NCBI GenBank assembly: GCA_003255025.1
Contig: QANY01004052.1
Coordinates: forward strand, 744,001 to 808,000
Reading direction: 5' to 3'
DNA length: 64,000 nt
Origin: Datisca glomerata
Taxonomy: Eukaryota > Streptophyta > Magnoliopsida > Cucurbitales > Datiscaceae
The position numbers and the translations under genes are program-made. A model generated the notes under the pieces. The model saw nothing but the letters and a program-made list of their open reading frames with translations. It did not search any database and was not told the DNA's origin. This document shows, in pieces, positions 43,827 to 55,649 of this stretch (position 1 is its first letter; the number at the start of each line of letters is the position of its first letter).

Positions 43827-45070
43827 TGTTTAGGGGTTTAGGGTGAAATGTGATTTGAGTGACCTAATCTACGATAAGTAAGCCTGGGAACGTGAAAGTT
43901 GGTGGTCGGAGGGTGGAGGACAAGCAATCTTAGGCAGTCATCGGAAGATGATAAATGCCTTTGAAACTCTAAGGTAGGTGAGAACTTCGAAAAGAGAATA
44001 TTTTCAAGGTTTTTGTCTCGGAATCGTAGAGAATTGAATGCCCTCATAATGATACATATGATTCTTTATATAGACGATGTTAGGTGGGGACCACAACTGC
44101 CCCTACTATTATCATTGCAATCACATGATAATCACACATGAACATGTGACCACGCATAAAATGTGCTCACCCTCTTAAAACGTCATGACATTCATGACTC
44201 GTGCTCACTTTCCATGCTCACAACTAGTTGTGCCTTTGTGACATCAAATGACCGGATAACAAACTCACAGACGTTAGATTTATACTATACAAAGGATCCC
44301 GCAGACACCACCTGTCGCAGGGCCTCCCCGGTGATGGATGCACGGCCACATACGGACAGCACGACACGAGCCACCCGCCGTAGGGCACCTTCCTCGACAA
44401 CGGGTCAGCTCAGTTCCGACCATGGGGCACCTCCCCCATGGCGGGTCAAGCCCCTTCTACCTGCTGTGGACAGCCCCCACGGCGGGTTAAGTCCCCTCTA
44501 CACGCAGTGGGCACCCCCCACGGCGGGTCAAGCCCCCATCCACTCGCTATGGGCTTTCCCCCACGGTGGGTCAAGCCCCTCTACCCGCCGTGATGCGTCG
44601 CCGGGGTGACCCCCCAATGATGGATGCATTGCTTAACTTGCTGTCAGGCATTCTTGATGGCGGACAGACATACACGTCCGTAGACCGACGGGTCGCGTAT
44701 TGCGTCTCTTTTTACCCTTCTCTATTAGAAGGGGGCACATCCAAAGCCTAAAAAGATCATAACCTTCGAGTAGTTCTTCCTCTCTTGGTATAGAGTAACC
44801 TTGTCATAATCCTACCATATCACAGCCCTCAGATTGTTCCCAGGCAAGGAATAGCCTTCAAGCCTTTGTCACTTCGCTAGTATGCAAGACTTAACACTTA
44901 ACATACAATCTCAAAATGGGCTCACCACCTTTAGGTCCAGGTGTGGCCCTTACAAACATATTTGTTATTACCCTACTTATCATGCCACATATGTGCTATC
45001 CAATCTCGTCCTTGAGTTTCACGTGTATACCCAAACATGTCATTCGTGATGAGGTGGTCCACTATCTATT
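43827..45070 (-). repeat. 5' LTR of the gag-only element
   Basis: 1244 bp. It contains TATAAAGAATCA-like promoter sequence (minus strand near 44060-44070), a GC-rich minisatellite (44400-44600) and ends at the GACTG target duplication. The outermost bases (AATAGATAG in minus sense) are not the usual TG. Confidence 0.85.
44400..44605. repeat. GC-rich minisatellite inside the LTR
   Basis: About four to five units of 40-45 bp built on CCCCCACGGCGGGTCAAGCC and CTCTACCCGC...GTGGGC. The corresponding place in the left LTR is 40110-40255 and holds fewer units plus the N gap. An apparent open frame at 44163-44609 is only this repeat read through. Confidence 0.75.
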
Positions 45071-45075
45071 GACTG
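45071..45075. repeat. Target site duplication, right
   Basis: GACTG, identical to 39550-39554. Confidence 0.8.
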
Positions 45076-45253
45076 TAGATGTATGGAGGAGTAGATTGAA
45101 ACGTGTATAACAATGCAAATATATTAATCAGTCGGAGAGCAAGGATAGAAACAATCGTTATAAAACAGATCCGTATTGTGCTATGCGTGATCTTCTATAG
45201 AATTTTCAATTTCAAATGTTTTCACGCATAAATTATAATTACATTACATGAAT
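45076..45253 (-). other. 3' flank of the RING-CH gene
   Basis: 178 bp between the stop codon and the target duplication. It probably includes part or all of the 3' untranslated region. A possible far-upstream TGTAATG context follows the stop, but no clear AATAAA signal is present. Confidence 0.5.
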
Positions 45254-47153
45254 TTATGATGGAACATTGAAGTGGAATAGCCATGATATGACGAAAGCAA
45301 ATACCATACAAGCCAGCAGGAAATTTAGGAACCTATGGCCATGCCAGAAGCTTCGGCTCTCTGTTGTTGAAACTGGTGCTGCAACGGTCGATGAGCCGTT
45401 GTTGGATTCGTTAGTCTGCTGATCTATTAACTCAATCTCATGCGCTCCAACAACGTTCCCAACAATGTTCCGTGCGACTGATTGACATATCTCACACGTC
45501 CTAAATAAATGTCGAGCACACGAAAAATAAAACCTTTTAATATCCTTGAATCAACATGCTATGAGAAACCAATATTACCAATCAACAAATCAAGCATAAA
45601 CACTATCAAGTCTTTTATCTGATTAAGCCTCATGGAGGGAGACAGCATTTCTTCCAGTCTCTCACCACTGTTTTTCACTCAAATTATCTGATTAATCTAT
45701 TCTGCTAGCGTTTCTGACATCCTCACTAAATAATAAAAGACCATCTCTTCTATTTCTCAACGTAAAATGACAAAGTCGATCATTTTTTTTTTGGATTAAC
45801 GGAAAGGAAAGGAAGCCTTGCCAATGGAGATTGAGAAGTAAACAACTCATCATTGTCGACTTCATACATTAAGCTCAGATCAGTCCGTGTAGTTGGACAT
45901 AAATCATGATCGGTCAATGATTTTGGTTCGTCTAAGTATAGTATCAATCACAACAACTGAACTAAAGAAGTGACCAGTGGCATAGGTCCAACAGGATGAA
46001 ACAAACCGGACAATGATTTCCATATAAAAGGATCAAGATCATTGTCAATGAAAATCGACCAGGTAATTGGAGCGTACGCCGGACAATGCCATCCGTCGTA
46101 AGTCAAGAATCACACGTATTACACACCGTATTGTCCATCTCTAGGATAATAGATATCATCTTTAACATAGAGGGGAAAAAATAAACAATAGTCAACAAGC
46201 AGTCTGGGAAACTTGATTCTGTATGAAGGCCAATGGAACAAAAAAAATACTCAAGTTGCAGATGTATATAGTCAAGATATAATCTTCTCTTTAACCACAG
46301 AATAGTGCATCAATGGATGCCAAATCTCCACTTTCATAAAAGAGAAAGTGAATCACAGAATAGAGACGGAGATTCCTTAGCTTTTAAAAGGGACATTACA
46401 GCAAGTACTAGATCAGTGTACTTGGACATAATCCCAGTAGTTGTTTATGTTTTTTACTCCTTGCTTTTCTTCGTCCCCCCTCATCTCCTTTAGATATAAC
46501 TTAATCTTTAATTAACTTTCCCTACTTAGTTAACAGTCACAATTTCTTTAAATCTCGGACGAAAACAATCTAAATCCTTCAGAATAAAATTAATTTTGAT
46601 GTAGGATTCAAACATTTATCAAAAGAAATCCAAGTTTCATAAAAATAAAAAAATGGAATTAATTAAGATTAAACTTAGAGGAATTTAGGAGTTTTACTCA
46701 CTTATTTCCCTTGATTTTAAACCAGGTCTCAGCACAATGTTTGTGAGCAGCAGCCAAATCATCCTTGCATGAACAACCCAATTCAATTGCGACACCAGAC
46801 TCATGGCTGTTACTCTCTAAACCCAGATGACAAATTCTGCAATCTCTCTCGACTTTAGACAAATGCACCTTAATTTCAGCTACCCCAGCTTCAATCTCCA
46901 CCTCCACCGAACAATCTGAAACCGATGAAGCTCTCCGCGAGTCCGACACAATCCCAGCATCCGGTTCCGACATAAAAGCGAACCTGTACTCATCGTATGA
47001 GCCACCGTTGGTTGAGAAGAACTGAGAGTAGCACGAACCCTCGTCGGCATCGGAGAAGCAGACGCTTCCATCGGCGCTTATTTCGCTCTCGGTGACGGAA
47101 CGGTGATGACCACCGTGCTCCAAATCAATGTGGGACATTTCAAGAGCCGACAT
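45254..47153 (-). CDS. RING-CH (RINGv) zinc-finger membrane protein, probable E3 ubiquitin ligase
   Basis: Two coding exons on the minus strand: 47153-46702 and 45500-45254, giving 232 residues. The intron (46701-45501, 1201 bp) has GTGAGT donor and TTTAG acceptor sites and splits a Lys codon. The C4HC3 RING-CH ligands are complete: C105, C108, C127, C129, H137, C140, then C153 and C156 from exon 2 (KTCEICQS). The N-terminal 100 residues are Ser/Asp-rich and probably disordered. A single membrane span lies at about 207-226 (FLNFLLACMVFAFVISWLF), five residues from the end, suggesting a tail-anchored protein with its RING domain in the cytosol. The start is the first ATG; an upstream in-frame TTG is not used here. 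Proteins of this family transfer ubiquitin with an E2 enzyme at membranes; the substrate is unknown. The gene looks intact. Confidence 0.9.
45501..46701 (-). other. Intron of the RING-CH gene
   Basis: GT at 46701-46700 and AG at 45502-45501 in minus sense. AT-rich, with no coding features. The intron splits the zinc finger just before its last Cys pair. Confidence 0.85.
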
Positions 47154-47327
47154 CTCAGAGACCCATAAATTATTTCTGTTCAATTTACAAAGAGAATTCA
47201 GAGAAGAGTAGAGGATTTAAAGAAATGGTTATTGGATTGGGTAACGTTTCAACTCCATCAAAGTCTGTGAAACAACAATTAAACTACCAAAAACCAAAAG
47301 CACTTGCAGATTATGCTTCGGTTTGAA

Positions 47328-47330
<3 letters not shown>

Positions 47331-47375
<45 letters not shown>
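47331..47375. repeat. (GA)22 microsatellite, promoter side of the RING-CH gene
   Basis: 45 bp of pure GA, reading (TC)n in the sense of the RING-CH gene, 178 bp upstream of its ATG, thus in the 5' untranslated region or core promoter. Such CT-rich tracts are common there in plants. Confidence 0.95.
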
Positions 47376-47378
<3 letters not shown>

Positions 47379-48124
47379 TTGTTGAGGAAGTAAAATAATG
47401 GTCTCCCAGACAGAGATATATGCTTTGTTAAGGTACTAAAAAACTCAGGCACTGCAAAGAAGAACAGAAACGCCAGTGGGTTCACAGAGAAATTACTTTC
47501 ACAAGAAAAATAAGGGAACATTAACCATACAAGAAAAATCAAAAAAATAATACAAAAGAAAAAGAGTTGTTGGAAGATTTGTTGCTTCACTAGAATCTAT
47601 GTTCCCAGTAGATTCCATACATTTTAATAATTTTTAGAGAAGAAAAAGAAAACCCATTTCTCATTTTCATGAAAAACGTTAATCTAAAGTACGTCTTCGA
47701 AAAGGACGCCTACTCCCTATTACCATATCCTAAATTTTTCCTCTTTCGTAAAATAGTAATTTTTTACTTTTTTACTTTATAATTTAAAATTTATTTACTT
47801 TATTTTAAACTCATTTATCCTTTTTCTTAATAAAAAATGTTGCATTATTATGGTATTAAAATCAATATTTGTCCTCTTTCTTCGCTTTCCCTCTTCCAAA
47901 TTTACTGTCAATTACGGATAGTACGCAAAAATATAAGAATTCCTTCTTAAACGAAATGACTGACTGATCCCGTTCTTGGAAAAAAACGTTCAAGTACAAA
48001 GGCGTAATTCTCAAGAAAGATTAAGGGTAGATGCGTCATTAAAAACGAAAAAGTTGGTTATTTGTTTTTATCTTAACTTAAATTATTAATTTAAGTTAAT
48101 CGATACCGTAATCAATAAAGCTAC
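47376..48124. other. Upstream region of the RING-CH gene
   Basis: No coding features. AT-rich beyond 47700. An open frame at 47279-47590 (minus) is a by-product of the GA repeat. Confidence 0.5.
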
Positions 48125-48405
48125 AAGCTCAATGAGTATAGGACCGGTGGGCTATTAGTTCCTCCTTTGCAGAACAGCTACGGAACCAATAATCTTTGAC
48201 TGTAGCTGATCACGGATTAAAAGATCAATAATGTGATGCAGATGAGCGGCTCTGCAGCGAGATTTCAATAGATGCGCAGTATGGTAAGACTTTAAGAGAA
48301 GCAGTATCGTCAAACAGAAGTTGACCGAAAGTGGGACCACCTCAAGGTGAGTGCTGCTTATGTAATAAATCCGCCCTTGCGTGAAGAACACAAAAGAGTT
48401 TGTCT
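48125..48405. other. Possible gene fragment of unknown origin
   Basis: A GC-richer island of about 280 bp in AT-rich DNA. The minus strand is open for 78 codons (48155-48391). The plus strand has a frame ending QTEVDRKWDHLK directly before GTGAGT (48349-48354), which looks like an exon end. I do not recognise a product. It could be a leftover exon or captured DNA. Confidence 0.25.
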
Positions 48406-50870
48406 AATCGTAAAATTATGATTTAAGAAATTAGTAAAAGAAAATAAAAAAAAAATATGAACATTTCTCAATATCAAAAGTACGAATCGACTATTGAGAA
48501 TCACTATAAGTATTCGGTACACATGTAGTATTAAATATTTTGTGCTATTTCATATTTATTAATTGTTATGTATCTGAAAATATTATATTTTATTCAGATT
48601 TTAAAGAGAAAATAAAATAAAATTTTGAAATTTATAAAACATGTACACATGTCATCAAATGATATAAAAAAATACTGAATATTCGGTACTCCATGAGTAC
48701 CAAAAATTTTTCCCACTGAAACACTAGATTTGAGCCATTTGTGATGGACTAAAGAAATTAAAGTAATTGCACTAGATAAATAAGTTTTAAAAGTTATTTT
48801 AAAAAGATACTACTTTTTCACATATTAAGTAAATGGACATGTTTTCTTGTCACGTCATCTATAATTGTTTGATAAAATTATGATGAAAGTAATTTTGCCC
48901 TTGAATTTATAGATTTTAAATATGATTTTCATTGATTTTTTTTATTAATTATATCATCGGGTAATTAATGATTGAGATTCTTTTTTTAGTATCAGCAAAA
49001 ATGAGCTTATGCTAGATTCTATCTAATTAGTGATATCATCAAAACAATTCCTACTATTAAGCAAAATTCGACAGAATATTTGCTTGGCTCGTATAGTTCT
49101 CTACGACATTCATGATAGTATAACTTCATTGTTCCTTCTCCATAAAAAATTATTGTCAAAGTGGAAATTTGTCACATCAATATACTACTTATAGTTGAAT
49201 GGACCAACTACTGATTACTTGCTACAACAGTCATGATTGACAGTTTAATGTCCATCATCTATTAACCAAAAGAAAAATAATCACATATAGATGTAGATTC
49301 TCTCACAAAGCAAGAAATTTCTGTAAATAGATAGGGGTTATTCAAAAGTTATGTAAATATAAATTTCCTATTTAATATTAAGATTTTTTATTTAAAAAAA
49401 TAACATTTTTTTCATTATAATGATGGGTTACGTCTGCCAGTTTTTTTAAGAAGTCGGTGATAGGCGGTTTCCAAGGAATATTTGAGCAGGATTGAAGTGA
49501 TTTTCAAATATTTCGATGGTTTTGGTTTAGCAGTTATGGGGTATTGAATTTTCAAATCTTTTAGAATTAATTACTTCCGTAAATCAAATATCTATCGTAT
49601 CAGTATATCATACTGATTTACCCGAAAATTTTTCAAACACATCAAATTTAGATTATGGTCATTTTAGTCTAAAATTATTGACATATTCAAACATGATATT
49701 TACCTAAAATTATTGAAAAACTGTTATTTCTTAAAACATCACCCTTAAAGTTGTTTATTCTGAAAAACTGTTATTTTTTAAAACATCAACCTTTAAAGTT
49801 GTTTATTCTGAAAAACTGTTATTTCATAATTTTCGTCTGATCAAAAAATTAACGAGCGAAATCTAAATTATTGGTTTAGAGTAATTTAAGATCGGGCACA
49901 TAGCGAAGACATGGCCGCCAATTTTAATAATTTCTCGATGGAGCGCGATCCTCTCTAGTTCTAACGAACAAAAAAACTTTTGTTAAAATTGAGTTGTAAA
50001 CTCAGACTTCAGTGGATCATATTTTTTAAAAATTAAAAAAAATCAAAATTTTGTTTAGTTTTCTTGTTCACCTGATTTAGGTCATAGACAATTGAGTCGC
50101 CGGGCTATACAAGTTCAACATTGTACTTCCTGTTTGTAGCCGTAACAGAAAGTGATCCATTTTAAAATAGGTTTTCTAAATGAAAAATTAAAAATAGTTT
50201 TACGTTGTTTTAAGAAAACAAACTTTTGTTGGTGAATAAATTAAAACTATTTAATTTCTAAAAGGTTAAAAATATGTTTGGTGCTACATACTTTTTAACT
50301 AATATAAGAAAATAGTAGTGAACAATCTCTAAAAATAATTTCGATAATTATAAAGTAAATTTTAAGCTCTAGAGTTTTTGAAAACACCATTGTTTTCAAA
50401 ATTTTATTTAAAAAAGTATTATGGAAATCATGCATGCATGTCAGATAAGTTTTAAGTTGCTGAAAATAATATTTAATTTTTAAAATCAGGTACCCATGGA
50501 TGTGCTTGATTTTTGCTACATCAATTTTGTTGTTTAATATTGAAAAATGTGTTAAACTGATCATGACCATTTAACTACCTTAACGGTCTAGATCAACCGA
50601 AAGTAAAAATCCAATGGGATATATTTGATAAAAGATAAGACTTTTCAACCAATTAGTGTTTTGTATTTTATTTTTTATCTTTTTCCTTATTGACCACTTT
50701 AGTGACTAAAATGATAGCGAGTATAAACGCTATGATATGTATGACAAATACTACTAAACTCATCTAAGATTCAATGTGTTTTAGTCGATTTTTTGTGTAA
50801 GAAATTATATTGACCCAGAAAAAAAAATTATGTTTCGAAACAGGAGTAGTATAATTAAAGCATGTAACTC
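48406..50870. other. AT-rich intergenic DNA
   Basis: No gene recognised. It contains a 47-48-bp tandem duplication at 49714-49828. Confidence 0.5.
49714..49828. repeat. Tandem duplication, unit 47-48 bp
   Basis: TGAAAAACTGTTATTTCTTA...TTTATTC at 49714-49760, again at 49761-49808, and a partial third copy to 49828. Confidence 0.85.
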
Positions 50871-51018
50871 AATTGATCATAAAGGAAGAATATTATGACA
50901 CCCTCTCGTTTCTGAGAGACTCTGTCCAACCCTTGGAGGGTGTTGGTCCCCTTCCACTCTTCTCCAGTGGTTTGTCCTTTCTTCAGAAACGTTTGGCGGC
51001 TGGTAATGGAATCAATAA

Positions 51019-51790
51019 CAGAAAAATGGAGGCAACTCTCTCTCACAGAGGAGGAAAGCAACACAATGGAAGTGAAATTTGGCAACAGAAATTGACCCCT
51101 CCCGATGTCTTCTCGGTAAGATCCTTACCCTGCGCTCTGTCAATAACTCTGCATTTAGAAGCACGATGTTACAAGTTTGGAACCCTTGGAGGAAAGTTTC
51201 CATTAGAGTTGTAGGTGAAGCTCTGTTTTTAATCGAATTCCAGGAGGCTTTAGACAAGAAGAAAGTGCTTCAAAATGAACCATGGCACTTTGATAAGGCT
51301 TTGGTAATGATTGAGGATATACAGGGGTTTTGCCAACCCCTACACACGCCCCTCAACAGTTTTAAAATATGGGTTAGGATCTTTAATCTTCCGATGTTGT
51401 GTATGACTTCAAAAATGGCAGAAATAATAGGGAAGAATTTAGGCGATTTCATAGCAGTCTTGGCTTAGGGCTCAATCCTAGATGAGGAATTTTAAGGAAG
51501 CCAACGGGGAAGAAGAAGGGAGCTCCTTAGATATGGAGAACAGGCCAAGAGATTTTGGTATAAAATTGGAAGTCTCTGTTTCCCGAGAGGGGAGCTTATT
51601 CTTCGAGGACTGTCGGAGGACGGTGGATTTATCTGGTGGAGATGACAGAAGAGAGGTTGCTACGAACAAGTTCAAAAAGGGTGGAGACGTTGCATGGAGA
51701 CAGACTGTCCAATACGGAAGGAATGGGAACAAAGGTTGGAGGTGGGAGTGAAGGAAATGTTCCCCAATGTGAGGAAGCCACGTCAGACGC
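51019..51790 (+). pseudogene. LINE ORF1 (DUF4283-type domain)
   Basis: The 51079-51468 frame carries the plant LINE ORF1 domain (NNSAFRSTMLQVWNPWR, VLQNEPWHFDKALVMIED, FKIWVRIFNLPMLCMTSKMA, IGKNLGDF). The end of the zinc-knuckle region follows in broken frames near 51650-51750. This protein binds the element RNA; here it is disrupted by stops at 51467 and frame changes. Confidence 0.75.
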
Positions 51791-52238
51791 TAATGATTAG
51801 AGGAAGATGGAAGGTGTGGCAGTTGTTTCGAAAAATAAAGAAAAAGAAGTCTACGAAGAAATCCAAGAGAATTCTGGGGGCTCCAAGGACCCATTTTCTG
51901 TTATTGGGTTGTGAGGGCAAAATGTGACTATTGGGCCGATGACAGGAGAGGTTTCTTTGGGCTTTAAATCAGGTTTGGATCAAAGGATGGGACCCAAGAC
52001 ATGGACCATTTTAGAACCAACTCAGAGAATGGTCAAATAAAAATAAAGGAAGGAAAATGGAGGAGAATCCAGAACCGAAAGAAAGAAAAGCTTTCTTTGA
52101 GAAGAAGAAATTCCCCAAGAAACAAACAGCACAAGACGTGTCAGTATCTGAGAAATGTAAGAAAATTTACTCTATACGTATTTCTTCCCAAGATTGCACC
52201 CCAACAGTGAGCTTCCTCGATGGAGCCCGCTGCTCGCA

Positions 52239-52960
52239 ATGATCATTTTGAGCTGGAATGCTCGGGGGCTTGGGAACTGACGGGCATTCAAATCGCTGGA
52301 GATGTTGATAGCCAACAAAGATCCCACAATGGTATTTCTTCTACAGACTCGATGTTCCTACAACAAAGGTAACCGTTTACGTTTTCGTTTGGGTTTCAAT
52401 TTTGTTTTTGTTGTTCCTAGCAAAGGTCTTAGTGAGGGCTTGATTCTTCTTTGGAAGAACTTAATTGATCTGGATATTATGTCCTATTCCAATGAGCATA
52501 TTGATTCAACTGTGAAAATGGAGGATGGGTTAAAGTGGAGATTTTTGGGTTTTTATGAAAACTCAGATAAAAAGGAAAGATTTCATTCATGGAGGTTGAT
52601 GCATAGATTGGGGAGACTGTCTGATTTACCATGGTTTATTTGTGGAGGTTTCAGCGAGATTTTAGATCAATCAGAGAAATCGGGGGTGTTTGTAGAGAAG
52701 AGAAATTGAAGGATGATTTCCGGGAGGCTATCGACGTCTGTAATTTGATGGAGATTGGTTTCAGATTGCTTAAATTCATTGGAATAATAGGAGATCAGGG
52801 TAGCCAACATCCGGGAGGTCCTAGAAATGGGTTTTTGCTGCCGGAGGTGGAGATCTTTTTTTCCTACAGCTTTTGTTGAACAGGATCGATACCTCTCCTC
52901 GGACCACAAAGCCCTCTTTTTTCATCTGAGGTAAGTGAGGAGGGAATAATAATAGGCTAA
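52239..52960 (+). pseudogene. LINE endonuclease (ORF2 N-terminus)
   Basis: Starts with ATG at 52239 and the typical MIILSWNARGLGN segment, then an in-frame TGA (52275). The 52302-52709 frame continues with VFLLQTR, GLILLWKN, WRFLGFYENSDKKERFHSW and LPWFICGGFSEIL (the GDFN motif altered to GGFS). It makes the nick for target-primed reverse transcription in the living element; here it is dead. Confidence 0.8.
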
Positions 52961-53412
52961 TTTGTTCGAGCAGGTTACATTTTGAGTCCTTATGTGCAGA
53001 AGATGAGGAGTGTGCGGGTATCATTGGAGAAGCCTGGGATCAGGCTATTAAAATCATGAATTCAGCTTGCATTTTATCCAGCTCATGCATAGAAAATGTC
53101 AAGATGTGGGGCCAAACAAAATTTATTTCCCTCACAAAAAAGATTTCCAAGACTTCGAAGACTCTAAAGAGTCTATATAATGAGGATCTAAATAAGGTAG
53201 ACTGGAACTCTATATCTCAACTGGAGATGTCCCTTAAAAACCTTCAAGCTCAAGAGGAAATTTTGTGGCAGCAGTAATCAAGAGTTAATTGGCTGAAATC
53301 GGGGGATCAAAATATGGCCTATTTTCATTTGTGAGCATCAAAACGGTGAAGTAAAAGTACTATTGATGGTTTATTTGATAAATTCAGGTCCTAGACATAG
53401 AACCAAGAGGAT

Positions 53413-54497
53413 ATGGGTGCTATTGTGGCTGACTATTTTGATTCTTTGTTTCAATCTTTGAATCCTTCGGAGGAGGACTTAAGACCTGTTATAAATAAGA
53501 TTGATCAGAGCATTTCTGCTGAGCAGGTTAGGTATCTGTCTATCTCGTCCTCAAAGGAAGAAGTCTTGGTAGCCATTCAATCAATGCATCTGACTAAAAG
53601 CCCGAGCCCGGATGGCCTCCCGACCCTCTTTTATCAAAATATCAAGAGCATAATTGGGGAGGATATCTCCCGAGTCTATTTGGGTATTCTAAAGGTGAAA
53701 AGGGTAAAGCACATGAAAGATTTTTGCATGATTAGTGTGTGTGATGTCATTTACAAGATAGTTGCTAAAGTGATTGTCAATCGTTTGAAGCCAATTCTCC
53801 CAACTATTATCTCAGAAAATCAGAGCGCGTTTGTTAGGGGTCATCAAATTATGGATAATATTTTAGCAGCTTTTGAAATTATTCACTCTATGAGGAAGCA
53901 GAAATCTAGAAAATTGGGGTTGGCAGCGATTAAACTGGATATCAGCGAGACTTATAATAGAGTCGAGTGATTTATTTATTTGCGATCATGGAAAAGATGG
54001 GCTTCCCCGAAGAATGGATCTCCCTTATTCGTCGTTATATCTCCTCGGTCAGCTTCTCGTTTATTATTAGTAGATCAGTGTATGGTTGTATATCTCCCTC
54101 TAGGGGCCTCCATCAAGAGGACCCTCCCTGCCCATATTTATTTTTGATTTGTACAAATGGACTCTTGAGCCTGTTCAAAAATGCTTTGCATTCTCAAGAT
54201 ATGCTTTGCAGCCTAGTTTGCCAAGGGGGACCAACGGTGTCCCATCTGTTTTCTGTGGATGACACTTTGCTTTTCTGTCGAGCGGATGCCATTCTGAGTA
54301 TAAGTATTGCCGAGTTCTTAGCTGGTATGCAGCACCTTCGGGCCAAATTGTCAACACTGACAAATTGGTTATTACCTTCAGGCCGAACACATAGCCTAAA
54401 TGCGAGATATGTCATTGCATCTACCCTCAATATAAACACGGGCTCATGTCTGAAGTCTTACTTGGGTCTTCCGATTTTCCTTGACAGAAGAAAGTAA
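53413..54497 (+). pseudogene. LINE reverse transcriptase
   Basis: The 53413-53970 frame carries KSPSPDGLPTLFYQ, DVIYKIVAKVIVNRLKPILP, ENQSAFVRGHQIMDNIL and AAIKLDISETYNRVE. The next frame (53967-54497) carries GLHQEDPPCPYLFLICTNGL and HLFSVDDTLLFCRAD, where the catalytic FADD box reads FSVDD, and WLLPSGRTHSLNARYVI. A frame change lies at 53970. A deletion near 53690 removes part of the fingers. Confidence 0.85.
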
Positions 54498-55617
54498 TCA
54501 GCTTTCAATTATATAGTAGCGAAAGTAAAGAAGATTCTTATGCACTGGCGAGAGGGACAGTTCTTTGTTAAAGATGTTATTCAAGTGATTCAAATTTATG
54601 CAATGAGCTATTTTAGAATCCCAATGGGCCTGTGTAAGGAAATTGAAGCTGTCATTGAAACTTCTGGTGGGGTTTCTCAAATTCGGGATAAAAAATGCAC
54701 TGGTCTTCCTATAAAAAAACTGTGTAAGCCGAAGGTGGAAGGGGGTTTGGGTTTCAAAGCTCTCGAGTTGTTTAACAAAGCTTTGTTGGTGAAGCAAGCT
54801 TGGTGGCTTGTTCAGAACCCGAACAGCTTACTGGCTAGGATATTTTAGGCCAAGTACTGTTGATGGTCTGCTTTCTTGGAGGTGGAAGCTTCTCCATCTT
54901 CATCTTTTACTTGGAAGAGCATTCTTTGGGGTAAAGATCTCCTTCAATCTGGTCTAAGATGGCAAGTGGGCAATGGGAGATCAATTAGAGATTTTCAAGA
55001 TAAATGAATTCCAAGGCCTTCTTCCTTCAAGGTAATATCTCCCCCTCCAGTCACTTCTGAGAATGTTCTAGTGGATGAATTTATTAATGAATATGGTTGG
55101 AAAGAGAATTCCCTCTCGCGTTTCTTTTTCCCTGATGTTGTTGATCGGATTATGTCCATCCCTCACTCCAAATCTGATTCTATTAATTTTCTAATATTAC
55201 ATTATGATCAATTTGGTCAATACTTGGTTAGGAGTGGGTACAATGTGGCGGTTTCTAGCTTATCCTTGGAGGATTCCTCGTTTTCATCCTTAGTGGAGTG
55301 GTGGAAATTCTTCTGGAGTCTAAAGCTGCCAAATAAGATCAAAATATTTGGATGGAGAACAACTTTAAACACTCTTCCTTTCCTGAGTAATTTAGCTTGT
55401 AAAGGTACTAATACCTCAATGTCCTGTAAGGCGTGTGGAAAGGAAGAATCGTTGGTGCATGCTCTGTTCAAGTGTACTGTGGCTAAAGATGTTTGGAGAG
55501 CCTTTTTTTCCTTGCATTTTGGGGATTCCTAAAATGGCAGACACCCTCGATGTTTTATTGGCTGTGAGACGTATATTTCGACCTTAAGATTTTCCCTATT
55601 TTATTACTTTGTGTTGG
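54498..55617 (+). pseudogene. LINE C-terminal region with zf-RVT domain
   Basis: The 54540-54848 frame has the GGVSQ...GGLGFKALELFNKALLVKQAWWL segment; the 55071-55532 frame has the WWKFFWSLKLPNKIKIFGWR segment and the Cys pattern CKACGKEESLVHALFKC typical of zf-RVT. Homology ends at about 55617, before the RNase H domain. Confidence 0.8.
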
Positions 55618-55649
55618 TCGATCGGGGCATGAGAGTGGAGACTCTGACT

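Larger units (their letters stand above)
39555..45070 (-). mobile_element. Gag-only LTR retrotransposon (Tat/Ogre-like, non-autonomous)
   Basis: A 5.5-kb element on the minus strand with two LTRs (39555-40721 and 43827-45070), GACTG target duplication, a primer site beside the right LTR (43806-43823), a gag region (42270-43824) and a 37-bp tandem array before the left LTR. There is no protease, reverse transcriptase or integrase and no space for them. Gag-only elements of this kind have been described in plants as TR-GAG. The gag and primer site point to the Tat/Ogre branch of Ty3/gypsy; this is inference from motif resemblance. Confidence 0.85.
50880..55617 (+). mobile_element. L1-like LINE retrotransposon remnant, 3' truncated
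   Basis: Plus-strand non-LTR element with an ORF1 domain (51019-51770), endonuclease (52239-52960), reverse transcriptase (53413-54497) and zf-RVT-type C-terminal region (55071-55532). Each part is in a broken frame. The 5' region is present, but the RNase H domain, 3' untranslated region and poly(A) tail are missing. Sequence changes to copia-related DNA at about 55617-55650. Confidence 0.85.

Noticed and set aside
44163..44609. 148-codon open plus frame, Pro/Arg-rich
   Set aside because: It is antisense to the element and comes from the GC-rich minisatellite of the LTR; no start context or homologous protein is seen.
46880..47071. 63-codon minus frame overlapping exon 1
   Set aside because: Other-frame shadow of the RING-CH coding exon.
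47153..47183. Longer RING-CH N-terminus starting at 47183
   Set aside because: The codon at 47183 is TTG; the first ATG in frame is at 47153.
47279..47590. 103-codon open minus frame with a Ser-Leu run
   Set aside because: Produced by the (TC)n tract upstream of the RING-CH gene.
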